A stretch of DNA of 64,000 nucleotides from DATFDN01 sp035685165 (GCA_035685165.1 DASRBI010000004.1:62001-126000), one strand, 5' to 3'; positions 1 through 8,301 are shown, numbered from the stretch's first letter. A program made the numbers and translations. Notes: generated from the sequence alone by a model not told the origin.

Positions 1-1
1 C

Positions 2-670
2 CAGTGCTTCGCGCTGCTGGTGAAAACCGATCCCGACGCCACCCCACGCCATCGCGGCACGAGTCTCTTTCTCGCCGAGAAAGGCCCCGGCTTCACCGTC
101 AGCCGCAAGCTCGAAAAGCTCGGCTACAAAGGCATCGATTCCGCTGAGCTGGTGTTCGACGATTACCGCATTCCCGCCGACCGCCTCATCGGCGGCGTGG
201 AGGGCCTCGGCCTCAAGCACGCGCTCGGCGGGCTCGAACTGGGGCGTATCAACGTCGCCGCGCGCGGCGTCGGCGTGGCGCAGGCCGCGCTCGACGAGGC
301 CGTGCGCTACAGCCAGATCCGCCGCACCTTCGGCAAGCCGATCTGCGAACATCAGGCGATCGCCACCAAGCTCGGCGACATGGCGACGCAAGTGGAGGCC
401 GCGCGCCTGCTGGTGCGCCATGCCGCGACGGCCTACGACCGCGGCGAGCGCTGCGATATGGAAGCGGGCATGGCCAAGCTGTTCGCGACCGAGGCGGCGG
501 TGAACGTGTCGCTCGAAGCGATGCGGATCCACGGCGGCTACGGCTACTCGACCGAGTTCACCGTGGAGCGGCTCTATCGCGACGCGCCGCTGCTCGTCAT
601 CGGCGAAGGCACCAACGAGATGCAGCGCCTCATCATCGCCCGCCAGCTCATCGCGCGGCACCCGGCATGA
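2..670 (+). CDS. acyl-CoA dehydrogenase, C-terminal part (cut by window start)
   Basis: FAD-dependent alpha,beta-dehydrogenation of an acyl-CoA. The frame is open from base 2, so the gene starts left of the window; 222 residues are visible, which is the beta-barrel and C-terminal helical part of the family. Recognisable are the RRTFGKPICEHQAI block of the helical domain, the IHGGYGYSTEFTVERLYRD block and the EGTNEMQ motif near visible residue 202, whose Glu is in the place of the catalytic base of medium-chain type enzymes. The stop overlaps the next start (ATGA), so it is translationally coupled to the CoA transferase. Substrate cannot be told from sequence. It is the first visible member of the operon that ends in the selenoprotein. 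Confidence 0.93.
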   Translation, partial: QCFALLVKTDPDATPRHRGTSLFLAEKGPGFTVSRKLEKLGYKGIDSAELVFDDYRIPADRLIGGVEGLGLKHALGGLELGRINVAARGVGVAQAALDEAVRYSQIRRTFGKPICEHQAIATKLGDMATQVEAARLLVRHAATAYDRGERCDMEAGMAKLFATEAAVNVSLEAMRIHGGYGYSTEFTVERLYRDAPLLVIGEGTNEMQRLIIARQLIARHPA

Positions 671-1854
671 ACCCCCCGCTCGCTGGCCTGCGCGTCATCG
701 CCGTCGAGCAATACGGGGCGGGCCCGTACGGCTCCATGCAGCTCGCCGATCTCGGCGCCGAGGTGATCAAGGTCGAGAACCCGGCCGAAGGCGGCGACAT
801 GTCGCGCCATGTCGGCCCCTTCTTCTTCGCGCCCGGCGACAGCCAGTTCTATCAAAGCTTCAATCGCAACAAACGCAGTGTCACGCTCGATTTGAAAAAG
901 CCCCAGGCGCGAAAGGTGCTGCACGCGCTCGCCGCCCGCGCCGATGCGGTGCTCGACAATCTGCGCGGCGATCAGCCCGCCCGGCTCGGCCTCACCTACG
1001 AAGCTCTCGCCCCCGCAAACAAGCGCATCGTCTGCTCGCATCTCTCCGCCTATGGCCGCGACGGCTCGCGCGCGTCCTGGCCCGGCTACGATTATCTGAT
1101 GCAAGCCGAAGCGGGCTATTTGTCGCTCACCGGCGAGCCTGAGGGACCGCCCGCGCGCTTCGGGCTCTCGATGGTCGATCTGATGACCGGCCTCTTCGCC
1201 GCCTTCGCGCTGTTGTCCGGCGTGCTCGCCGCGCGGGAGACGGGGATCGGCCGCGACATGGACGTTTGCCTGTTCGACGCGGCGATGCAGAACCTCAACT
1301 ACCTCGCCACATGGTACCTCAACGCCGGGCACGTGCAGTCCCGCGACCCGCGTTCCGCCCATCCTTCGCTCGTGCCGAGCCAGCTCTACCGCACGGCGGA
1401 TGGGTTCATTCTCATCATGTGCAACAAGGAGAAGTTCTGGCCGATCCTGTGCGAGCGGATCGGCCGCCCGCAATGGGCCGCCGATGCCCGTTTCCGCACC
1501 TTCAAGGACCGGCTCGCCCACCGCGACCTCCTCACCGAACTTCTCGACGCCGCGCTGTCCGCCCGCACCACGGAAGGATGGCTCGCCCATTTCGCCGGCC
1601 AGGTGCCTGCGGCTCCAGTGAACGACATCCGCGCCGCGCTGGAAAATCCCTTCGTCGCCGAGCGCGGCCTCGTGCAACCCTTCGCGCGCGAAGGCGGCGC
1701 GCCGGTCGCCATGCTCGGCACGCCCGTTGGCGCCGGCGCGAAGCTGCCGCATCGCGCCGCCCCCGCGCTCGGCGCCGATACCGATGCGGTGCTGCAAGAG
1801 GCGGGCTTCTCCGCTCGCGAGATCGCCGCGCTGCGCGCCGAAGCGGTGATCTGA
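667..1854 (+). CDS. CaiB/BaiF family class III CoA transferase
   Basis: Transfers CoA between carboxylic acids in the cytoplasm. At 395 residues it has the normal family length. The N-terminal block LAGLRVIAVEQYGAGPYG, the ADLGAEVIKVE strand and the Asp in GLSMVDLMTGL (about D171, the position that carries the acyl-anhydride intermediate in formyl-CoA transferase) are present. The start codon overlaps the stop of the acyl-CoA dehydrogenase, which implies the pair activates and oxidises the same organic acid. The 72-base gap to the next gene is short enough for one transcript. The specific acid is unknown. Confidence 0.93.
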   Translation: MNPPLAGLRVIAVEQYGAGPYGSMQLADLGAEVIKVENPAEGGDMSRHVGPFFFAPGDSQFYQSFNRNKRSVTLDLKKPQARKVLHALAARADAVLDNLRGDQPARLGLTYEALAPANKRIVCSHLSAYGRDGSRASWPGYDYLMQAEAGYLSLTGEPEGPPARFGLSMVDLMTGLFAAFALLSGVLAARETGIGRDMDVCLFDAAMQNLNYLATWYLNAGHVQSRDPRSAHPSLVPSQLYRTADGFILIMCNKEKFWPILCERIGRPQWAADARFRTFKDRLAHRDLLTELLDAALSARTTEGWLAHFAGQVPAAPVNDIRAALENPFVAERGLVQPFAREGGAPVAMLGTPVGAGAKLPHRAAPALGADTDAVLQEAGFSAREIAALRAEAVI

Positions 1855-1926
1855 GCACCGGTTCCGTCTGGACCCGCCGCATCGCGGCGGCCTATCCTGC
1901 CGCCAGCAGCGAAGGGAGGCGCGGCG

Positions 1927-3375
1927 TTGTCTGAGACGCATCCGGCCCTGCCCGCAAACGGGTTCATCGCCGTCGTCAAGCGCGACTGCCCGACGTGCGT
2001 GATGTCCGCCCCGGTATTCGACGAACTGGCCCGCGCTGCGCCGGTCCTCGTCGTCAGCCAGGACGACCCGAAATTCCCGCAAAGCCTAGCGCCTTTCTAT
2101 GATTCAACGCTCGACCTCTCACACCGCCTGCAAATCGAGATCGTGCCCACCCTGATCCGCATGGAAGGGGGCCGCGAGGTCGCGCGCACCTATGGCTGGG
2201 ACCGCGGTGAGTGGCAGCGCATTTCCGGCATCGCCGGCCTAGGCGACGGGCTGCCCGATTTCCGCCCCGGCTGCGGGGCAAAGAACATCGAACCGGACAT
2301 TCTGGAAAGGCTGAAAATCCGCTCTGGCGAAACCGGCCTCTCCGCGCGCCGGATCGAGATCGGCGCCGCCGAGGACGAGATCGAGGCGATGTACGAACGC
2401 GGCTGGTCGGACGGGCTGCCGCTCGTCCCGCCCACCGAGGAGCGCGTTTTGCGGATGCTGCAGGGCACCGCGCGCGACCCCAAGGAGGTGGTCGGCCTCG
2501 CCCCGCCCGATCTCGCTCCCGCGACGGTGGAAAAGATCGCCATCAACGCGGTGATGGCCGGCTGCAAGCCCGAGTACCTTCCCGTCGTGCTCGCCGCCGT
2601 CGAAGCGGTGCTCGATGAGCGCTTCGCCATGCACGGCGTGCTCGCCACCACGATGTTCGTCGGTCCCGTTTTGGTCGTGAACGGCCCGGTGCGCCGCCAG
2701 ATCGGCATGAACGCGCGCGGCAATGCGCTCGGCCAGGGCAACCGCGCCAACGCCACGATCGGCCGCGCCGTGCAGCTCGTGATCCGTAACGTCGGCGGCG
2801 GGCGCCCACAGGAAGTCGACCGCGCCACGCTCGGCAATCCCGGCAAATACACCTACTGCTTCGCCGAGGACGAGGAAGGCTCCTGCTGGGAACCCCTCTC
2901 GGTCGAGCGCGGCCTCGCCGCGGGTGTTTCCGCCGTCACCGCCTTCGCCGGCTACGGCCTGCAAGGCGTCGTCGATCAGAAATCGCGCACGCCGGAAAGC
3001 CTTTCGCGCAACTTCGCCGAGTGTCTGAAGGCGATCTACAGCGTCAAGCTGGCGCCGGCCTGCGATGCGATCCTCGTCGTCTGCCCCGAGCACGAGCGCG
3101 TCTATCGCGAGGCCGGATGGAGCAAGCAGCGCGTCTATGAAGAGCTCTACCGGCTCTGTGAGATGGACGGCGCCGACCTTATCTACGGAGCGCGCGGCAT
3201 CGCCGAAGGCGTACCGGAACAGCTCGCCGGCAAACGCATCAACAAGTTCCGTCCGGGCGGACTGATGATCGTCCGCGCCGGCGGCGGCGCCGGAATGTTC
3301 TCCGGCATCATCGGCGGCTGGTCCGCGTCCGGCGACCGCGGCTCGAGCCCCGTCACCAAGGAGGTGCACGCATGA
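1927..3375 (+). CDS. thioredoxin-like domain fused to a UGSC-partner domain
   Basis: A 482-residue protein starting at TTG after a purine-rich GGGAGG stretch. Residues 1-100 look like a thioredoxin fold with a CPTC motif (C21, C24) after a beta strand and a cis-Pro-like VPT at about residue 73. A linker holds a FRPGCGA motif (C116), followed by a large domain beginning with RGWSDGLPLVPPTEE (about 159-173) and ending in Gly-rich loops. I do not know the function of the large domain; from memory it occurs next to UGSC-type proteins. Its stop overlaps the start of the selenoprotein gene by 4 bases, so the two are made together. Likely role: a thiol partner or reductant for the downstream Sec protein (inference). 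A start other than the TTG is possible. Confidence 0.72.
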   Translation: MSETHPALPANGFIAVVKRDCPTCVMSAPVFDELARAAPVLVVSQDDPKFPQSLAPFYDSTLDLSHRLQIEIVPTLIRMEGGREVARTYGWDRGEWQRISGIAGLGDGLPDFRPGCGAKNIEPDILERLKIRSGETGLSARRIEIGAAEDEIEAMYERGWSDGLPLVPPTEERVLRMLQGTARDPKEVVGLAPPDLAPATVEKIAINAVMAGCKPEYLPVVLAAVEAVLDERFAMHGVLATTMFVGPVLVVNGPVRRQIGMNARGNALGQGNRANATIGRAVQLVIRNVGGGRPQEVDRATLGNPGKYTYCFAEDEEGSCWEPLSVERGLAAGVSAVTAFAGYGLQGVVDQKSRTPESLSRNFAECLKAIYSVKLAPACDAILVVCPEHERVYREAGWSKQRVYEELYRLCEMDGADLIYGARGIAEGVPEQLAGKRINKFRPGGLMIVRAGGGAGMFSGIIGGWSASGDRGSSPVTKEVHA

Positions 3376-3887
3376 CCACGCTGCTCGACCCCACGGCCGA
3401 GCGAAGTCCAACGCTCCGCCCGAGGCTCAAACGCCCGCCCGCGCTCGACGGGCTGACGGTCGGGATTCTCGACATCTCGAAGCCGCGCGGCAACGTGTTC
3501 CTCGACCGGCTGGACGAGATCCTGACCGGCCGCGGCATCAACGTGCGCCGCTACATGAAGCCGACCATGACCCGACCCGCGCCGCTGCCCTTGCGCCAGC
3601 AGATCGCGGGCGAGGTGCAGGTCGTGATCGAAGGTCTGGCGGACTGAGGCTCCTGCACGTCGTGCTGTACGCATGACATGGCGGACCTCGAAAGCCGCGG
3701 CATCCCGACGGTCGGCGTGGCGACGACGGAGTTCATCGACGCCGCCGCCGTGCAGGCGAAATCGCTCGGCATCGACCCGGCCTATGTGTTCATCCCTCAC
3801 CCGGTGCAGGACCGCACGGACGAGGAGCTGCGCCGCATGGCCGACGAGTTCGCCGAACGCATCTTCGCCGAACTGAAGCAACAATAA
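3372..3887 (+). CDS. UGSC family selenoprotein (UGA at 3645-3647 read as Sec)
   Basis: Translation from ATG 3372 meets TGA at 3645-3647 after 91 codons, but the same frame stays open to TAA at 3885-3887, giving 171 residues with Sec at 92. The residues around the UGA are AD-U-GSCTSCCTHD, the signature of the UGSC family, and the post-UGA part (DLESRGIPTVGVATTEF and onward) continues the same fold with normal codon use. Without recoding, the downstream half would have no good start or ribosome site. A SECIS-like hairpin sits at 3656-3680. C95, C98 and C99 could form a selenenyl-sulfide with Sec, so a redox role is likely; the exact reaction is unknown. It is coupled to the thioredoxin-like gene upstream. 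SelA/B/C/D genes are not in the window. A conventional gene caller would split or truncate this gene. Confidence 0.85.
3656..3680 (+). promoter_or_regulatory. candidate bacterial SECIS hairpin
   Basis: A 7-bp stem GTCGTGC (3659-3665) / GCATGAC (3671-3677), with one G-U pair, closes a 5-base loop TGTAC. Below it, after one C/A mismatch, two more pairs (3656-3680, 3657-3679) extend the stem. The loop begins 18 bases after the UGA, within the 16-37 base range described for bacterial SECIS elements, and G is the second loop base, as the bSECIS consensus asks. It lies inside the coding region, as it must in bacteria. A competing 4-bp hairpin at 3655-3665 is weaker. Folding was done by eye. Confidence 0.65.
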
Positions 3888-3910
3888 CGCCCCGCCTACT
3901 TCCTTCGTCA

Positions 3911-3938
3911 CCCCTCCGCCCCCTCGGAGGCGGAGGGG
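3911..3938. repeat. perfect GC-rich inverted repeat after the selenoprotein gene
   Basis: CCCCTCCGCC (3911-3920) and GGCGGAGGGG (3929-3938) are perfect reverse complements around an 8-base loop. It starts 23 bases after the selenoprotein stop. It could act as a transcript-end hairpin, but no T-run follows. Similar G/C-rich palindromes lie at 30088-30177, so it may instead be a dispersed extragenic palindrome. Confidence 0.5.
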
Positions 3939-3973
3939 CTGGGGGAAGTGGAGGGAAACAAGGGAAACCATCC

Positions 3974-4387
3974 ATGCGCTCAACCATCGCCGCCCTTGCC
4001 CTCGCGCTGCTCGCAGCGGCGGCAGCAAGCGCGCAGCCCGCGCCGCCCGCCAGCCCGGTGGACGGGCTCTATGTCGGCCCGGTCGCAGCCGTCGCGCCGA
4101 GCGATCCCAATTGCGAGCGCTACAAAATCGCGCGCATCCGCGTTGCCGGCGGCCGCATCGACGCGCAGAAGATCGCCAACCAGCCGGTCTCCGCCACGAT
4201 CGGGCCGGACGGCGCGTTCAGCACCGAGGCGAACAAGCAATTCCGCACTGGCCAGCGGCGGCTTGCCGTCAACGGCACCGTGCAGAACGGCGTGCTGCAA
4301 GCCGAGGCGAAAACCAAGTTCTGCACCTGGCACCTCACCCTGCATCGCACCCGCCCGCGCACGCCGGCGCAGACGCATCAGTCCTAG
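3974..4387 (+). CDS. small secreted protein of unknown function
   Basis: I do not recognise the family. The 137 residues begin with a clear signal peptide (MRSTIAALALALLAAAAASAQP, cut probably after ASA), so the mature protein is periplasmic or secreted. The mature part has two Cys (in DPNCERYK and TKFCTWH) that could form a disulfide, and a beta-rich pattern with GPDGAFS and RLAVNGTV. It stands alone between the selenoprotein operon and the convergent GntR gene. The end of the signal and the hydrophobic core support a real gene; function is unknown. Confidence 0.7.
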   Translation: MRSTIAALALALLAAAAASAQPAPPASPVDGLYVGPVAAVAPSDPNCERYKIARIRVAGGRIDAQKIANQPVSATIGPDGAFSTEANKQFRTGQRRLAVNGTVQNGVLQAEAKTKFCTWHLTLHRTRPRTPAQTHQS

Positions 4388-4418
4388 GATTTACGGAAGG
4401 CGACGGGCGCGCGGAGCA

Positions 4419-5147
4419 TCATCCGATCTGCTCCAGCGCCGCCTGGCACGCATTCTCCGTCGAGCGTTGCATCAGCGCGGCGGCGACGGCGGCGTCGCGC
4501 CGCGAGACCGCCTCGAGCACCGCCCCGATCTCCATCAGGCTCGCTTCGATGCGGCCCGGTTTGGCCATCGCCCGCAGGCGCAGCCAGCTTATGCGCGCGT
4601 TCAGCCCTTCCAGGATTTCGCACGCCGCCTCGTGCTGCGCCACCGCCATCAGGTGGGCGTAAAAGCGCTGCATCAGCCCCAGGATGCGCTCGGGACCGCC
4701 TTGTTGCTGTTTCGCTGCCGCCTTCACCTCCGCGAACACCTCCCGCAGCGCGGCGATCTCGGCCTCGCTCGCCCGCTCGGTGAAGCGCCGGATCAGCAGG
4801 CTCTCCAGCATGGCGCGGATCTCGTAGATTTCGCTCGCCTGCCGCCGCGACAGCGCGCGGACTACCGGGCCGCGGTGCGGCTCGACCTCGATCAGCCGCT
4901 CGGCCTCCAGGCGCCGCACGATCTCGCGCACCGAGGCACGGCTGATGCCCATCGCCGCGCACAGCTCGCGCTCGACCAGCCGCGTGCCGGGCGCCAGACG
5001 GCCGGAGATGATCGCATTCCGAACTTCTTCCGCCGCCCGATCCCGCACCAACTGCGGTGCGTCCAGGGGGCGAAGCCCCTCGACTCCCACGCGCGTCCTC
5101 CTTCCCACGGGAGCGAGGCTTGACGCCCCGCCCCCGGATTGTAGCAT
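4419..5147 (-). CDS. GntR family (FadR/FCD type) transcriptional regulator
   Basis: An N-terminal winged helix-turn-helix (AAEEVRNAIISGRLAPGT; ELCAAMGISRASVREIVRR) is followed by an all-helical FCD ligand domain with an EIYEIRAMLES helix. Total 242 residues from ATG 5147; a TTG at 5159 would add four residues but would lie inside the operator palindrome, so I prefer the ATG. It is divergent to the transporter-HyuB-HyuA-peptidase operon across about 40 bases that hold two palindromes, so it most likely represses both itself and that operon and is released by the operon's substrate or an intermediate. Confidence 0.9.
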   Translation of the reverse strand: MLQSGGGASSLAPVGRRTRVGVEGLRPLDAPQLVRDRAAEEVRNAIISGRLAPGTRLVERELCAAMGISRASVREIVRRLEAERLIEVEPHRGPVVRALSRRQASEIYEIRAMLESLLIRRFTERASEAEIAALREVFAEVKAAAKQQQGGPERILGLMQRFYAHLMAVAQHEAACEILEGLNARISWLRLRAMAKPGRIEASLMEIGAVLEAVSRRDAAVAAALMQRSTENACQAALEQIG

Positions 5148-5148
5148 A

Positions 5149-5178
5149 TTGTCTGACAAACAGACAGCGCCCTGTCTG
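5149..5178. promoter_or_regulatory. divergent promoter region with GntR-type operators
   Basis: TTGTCTGACAA (5149-5159) is a palindrome that fits the T-N-G-T-N3-A-C-N-A type of half-sites known for FadR-family GntR proteins. Directly next to it CAGACAG (5161-5167) and CTGTCTG (5172-5178) form a second perfect inverted repeat that reuses the same GTCTG core. Both lie between the regulator start and the ribosome site of the transporter. The assignment to this regulator is inference from position and motif. Confidence 0.6.
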
Positions 5179-5188
5179 GGGAGGGAAC

Positions 5189-6508
5189 ATGTCGCAGGGA
5201 GTGGCCGACCTCATCCACGGGCAGAGCGCGCCCCTTCTTTCGGTCGCGATGCGCCGCAGGGCCGTGCTGTCCTGCGCCATCGGCAATTTCGTCGAGCTGT
5301 TCGATTTCATCATCTTCGGCCTCTTCGCGGTGCAGCTCGGGGCGAACTTCTTTCCCTCTAGCGACCCGATCGCCTCCCTACTTTCGGCCTTCGCCACCTA
5401 TGGCGTCGGGTTCGTCATGCGCCCCGTCGGCGCGGTGGTGATCGGCGCCTACGGCGACCGCCACGGGCGCAAGGCGGCTCTCGTGCTGACGGTGGGCTTC
5501 ATGGCCGCCGCGACGGCGATCACCGGCCTCATTCCGCCCTATGCGGCGATCGGCATCTGGGCGCCGCTCCTGCTCGTGCTCTGCCGCCTGATCCAGGGCT
5601 TCTCCACCGGCGGCGAATGGGGGGGTGCGGCGGCGTTCCTCGTGGAATACGCGCCTCCGGGCCGGCGCGGCTTCATCGGCAGCATGCAGCAGTTCAGCGT
5701 CGGCTTCGCGCTGATCGCCGCCGCGCTCTCGGCCGCCGTCCTTAACTCGGCGCTCGACAAGCAGGCCATGCTCGAGTGGGGCTGGCGCATCCCGTTCTTG
5801 TTCGGCTTCGTGCTGGCTCCCGTCGGTCTTTACCTCCGTACTCGCGTGCTGGAGTCCCCCGCCTTCGACCGCACGGCGGCGCAAAAGAGCCTGAGCGCCA
5901 ATCCGGTGCGCGAGAGCCTGACCCTGCACGCCCGCCCGGTGCTGGCAGCCTTCGGCATCGCCGTGGTCGGCACCGTCGGCAACTACATCTTCAACATCTT
6001 CATGCCGGCCTTCGCGACCCGCCAGCTCCATATCGCGCCAGGCACCGCCTACTACTCGGCCGCACTCGCCTCGGTGGTGCTGACGGTATTCACGCCGCTG
6101 ATGGGTCTCCTGTCCGACAAAATCGGCCGCAAGCCGGTGATGCTCGGCTCCGCCGTGGGCTATCTGGTGCTGGGTTATCCGCTGTTCCTGCTGCCCGTGC
6201 GGCTGCACGGCTCGGCCGGACTGTTCCTCGCGCAGTCGGTCTCCGGCCTCCTGCTCGCGATGTATGCCGGGCCGATCTGCGCCATCCTGAGCGAGCTGTT
6301 CCCGACCCGCGTACGCTACACGGCACTTTCCATCGGCTACGGCTTCGCGGTGACGATCTTCGGCGGGTTCGCGCCGTTCATCGCGACCTTCCTGATCAAC
6401 GTCACCGGCAGCGACGTCTCGCCCTCTTACTTCGTGATCCTGGGCGCGGCGATCAGCACCGCGGCGCTGCTGCTCATCAAGGAACCGGCCAATGCGCCGC
6501 TCGACTGA
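5189..6508 (+). CDS. MFS transporter, metabolite:H+ symporter (MHS) type
   Basis: About 12 membrane segments over 439 residues. The loop motif YGDRHGRKAAL between segments 2 and 3 and a matching LLSDKIGRKPVM after segment 8 are MFS signatures; IGNFVELFDFIIFG at the start and QGFSTGGEWGGAAAFL are typical of the MHS (citrate/proline/alpha-ketoglutarate type) subfamily. Start taken at ATG 5189, which has GGGAGGG just upstream; the open frame extends further but into the regulator's operators. First gene of the operon with hyuB, hyuA and an M20 peptidase, so it probably imports their substrate. Confidence 0.93.
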   Translation: MSQGVADLIHGQSAPLLSVAMRRRAVLSCAIGNFVELFDFIIFGLFAVQLGANFFPSSDPIASLLSAFATYGVGFVMRPVGAVVIGAYGDRHGRKAALVLTVGFMAAATAITGLIPPYAAIGIWAPLLLVLCRLIQGFSTGGEWGGAAAFLVEYAPPGRRGFIGSMQQFSVGFALIAAALSAAVLNSALDKQAMLEWGWRIPFLFGFVLAPVGLYLRTRVLESPAFDRTAAQKSLSANPVRESLTLHARPVLAAFGIAVVGTVGNYIFNIFMPAFATRQLHIAPGTAYYSAALASVVLTVFTPLMGLLSDKIGRKPVMLGSAVGYLVLGYPLFLLPVRLHGSAGLFLAQSVSGLLLAMYAGPICAILSELFPTRVRYTALSIGYGFAVTIFGGFAPFIATFLINVTGSDVSPSYFVILGAAISTAALLLIKEPANAPLD

Positions 6509-8297
6509 AACCGCCGCCGCCTGCGATCCGATCACGCTGGAAATCCTGCGCGGCGCGATCCGCGCGGCGCAGGCGGAGATGGAGGCGCTTTTGGAGCGCA
6601 CCGCCATCTCCGCCTTCATCCGCGAGAAGAAGGACTTCTACACCGCGCTGTTCGACGCCGACGGCGTGATGGTGGTCGGCTCGAACGTGCCGATCTTCGG
6701 CGACATCACCGGCCCGGTGTTCGAGAAGTTTCCGCCCGAGACCATGCAGCCAGGCGACCTCTACTGGTACAACGATTGCTACGGCTCGCGCGGCGCGGTG
6801 TCGCACTCCAACGACCAGGTGCTGCTGGCGCCGGTGTTCCACGCCGGGCGGCGCGCTGCCTTCGTGATGGGCTGGGCGCATTTCGCCGACATCGGCGGGC
6901 TCCGCGCCGGTTCGATCAGCCCGGAAACGACCGACATTCTTCAGGAAGGGATCATCGTCCCGCCAACCAAGCTGATCGACCGCGGCGCAACCAACGAGGC
7001 GGCCCTTGCCATCTTCCACCGCAACTCGCGCTTTCCCGAGCAAAGCCTGGGCGACATGCGCGCGCTCATGGCGAGCGTGCAGCTCGGCGTGCGGCGGGTG
7101 GACGAGATCCTGGTCCGCTTCGGGCCGGAGATCGTCGCCGACGGGCTGCGCCAGCTCCTCGCCCGCACGCGGCGGCTCGTGCGCGCGCGGCTGGCGGAGA
7201 CCTTTCCCCACGGCACGCACCGCTTCACCGACGCGATCGATTCCGACGGCCACGGCAACGGCCCCTTCCGTCTGCGCTTCGCGCTGACGCGCGAGCGAGG
7301 CGCGGACGGCGAGGATCGCTTCATCTTCGATGCAACAGAAACCGACGATCAGGCGCCCGGCCCGGTGAACTTTTTGATGAACCCGGACGTGCCGGGGATG
7401 GCGCTCGGCCTCTACTATCTGGGTGGCGATCCGGCCCAGGTATGCAACGCGGGCGGTCCTCGCGCGCTGGACCAGGTTCGGTTGCGCGAGGGCTCGCTGC
7501 TGTGGCCGCGCTGGCCGGCGCCGCTCGGGATGCGCGGCCTGACCATGATGCGGATGCTGGCGGCGCTAAACGGGCTGATCAATGTCGCGGGCGGGACCGC
7601 GCCGGCCGCACATTCGGCCTATGTCATCGCGCTCCTGCGCGGCACCTACCGCACCGAGGCGGGCGCGCTTGAACCGTTCCTGCTCGCCGACGGCATCGGC
7701 GTCGGCTACGGCGCGCGTCCGCACGCGGACGGGATCGACGCGGTCTATTTCGTCGCGCAGGAGAATTATCCGGTTGAGTTCCTGGAGCTCGGCTACCCGG
7801 TGTGCGTCCGCACCTACGGGATGGCCTGCGATTCCGGCGGCGCCGGCCGCTTCCGCGGCGGCTGCGGAATCGTGCGCGAATACGAGGTGCTGGCCGAAGA
7901 AGCGGTGCTCGCGATCCGCATCGACAGCGTGCAGAACCCACCCTGGGGATTCGCCGGCGGCAAGCAGGGCGGCACGGGGCGGATCGTGCTCAACCCGGGC
8001 ACGGAGCGCGAACGAGTGCTGCCGCCGCTTTCCGACGGCAACCGCGTCTGCCGCGGCGACGTGATACGCATCGAAACCGGCGGCGGCGGCGGCTACGGGC
8101 CGCCCTTCGACCGGCCCGCCGCCGAAGTGCTGGAGGATGTGCTCGGCGGCTTCGTGAGCGCGGATGCGGCGCGGAGCGAATACGGCGTGGTCATCGCGAA
8201 CGGCGCGGTGGACGAAGAAGCCACCGCCGCGCTGCGCGACCGCCGGCCCCAGGTGCGCGCGTTCCACCGCAACGGCTATGTCGATGCGATCGCCTGA
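6492..8297 (+). CDS. hydantoinase B/oxoprolinase family protein
   Basis: At 601 residues this is the HyuB-type subunit that pairs with HyuA to open a cyclic amide (N-methylhydantoin, 5-oxoproline or a similar ring, in some families a ketone carboxylation) with ATP. Early ITLEILRGAIRAAQAEME, DITGPVF, YWYNDCYGSRGAVSHSNDQ and late QGGTGRIV plus IETGGGGGYGPPFDRP blocks are typical. The start overlaps the transporter by 17 bases; the next gene starts 4 bases after its stop. Actual ring substrate is not evident. Confidence 0.92.
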   Translation: MRRSTETAAACDPITLEILRGAIRAAQAEMEALLERTAISAFIREKKDFYTALFDADGVMVVGSNVPIFGDITGPVFEKFPPETMQPGDLYWYNDCYGSRGAVSHSNDQVLLAPVFHAGRRAAFVMGWAHFADIGGLRAGSISPETTDILQEGIIVPPTKLIDRGATNEAALAIFHRNSRFPEQSLGDMRALMASVQLGVRRVDEILVRFGPEIVADGLRQLLARTRRLVRARLAETFPHGTHRFTDAIDSDGHGNGPFRLRFALTRERGADGEDRFIFDATETDDQAPGPVNFLMNPDVPGMALGLYYLGGDPAQVCNAGGPRALDQVRLREGSLLWPRWPAPLGMRGLTMMRMLAALNGLINVAGGTAPAAHSAYVIALLRGTYRTEAGALEPFLLADGIGVGYGARPHADGIDAVYFVAQENYPVEFLELGYPVCVRTYGMACDSGGAGRFRGGCGIVREYEVLAEEAVLAIRIDSVQNPPWGFAGGKQGGTGRIVLNPGTERERVLPPLSDGNRVCRGDVIRIETGGGGGYGPPFDRPAAEVLEDVLGGFVSADAARSEYGVVIANGAVDEEATAALRDRRPQVRAFHRNGYVDAIA

Positions 8298-8301
8298 CGC
8301 C

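Noticed and set aside
574..2082. Long open frame on the minus strand antisense to the CoA transferase region
   Set aside because: Its translation is Arg/Gly/Ala/His-rich without any domain, a usual shadow in GC-rich DNA; the plus strand has recognisable enzymes.
3645..3647. The UGA as an ordinary nonsense mutation splitting the gene
   Set aside because: The UGSC motif, the SECIS-like hairpin, the uninterrupted frame and the lack of a start for the second half favour recoding, though genome-wide Sec genes must confirm it.
3655..3665. A short hairpin GCAC-gtc-GTGC right after the UGA as the SECIS element
   Set aside because: The stem has only 4 bp, the loop has 3 bases and it begins 11 bases after the UGA, outside the usual range; the overlapping 7-bp hairpin fits better.
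5378..6619. 413-residue minus-strand frame opposite the MHS transporter
   Set aside because: Low-complexity acidic/His-rich translation with no family pattern and fully explained by the transporter codons on the other strand.
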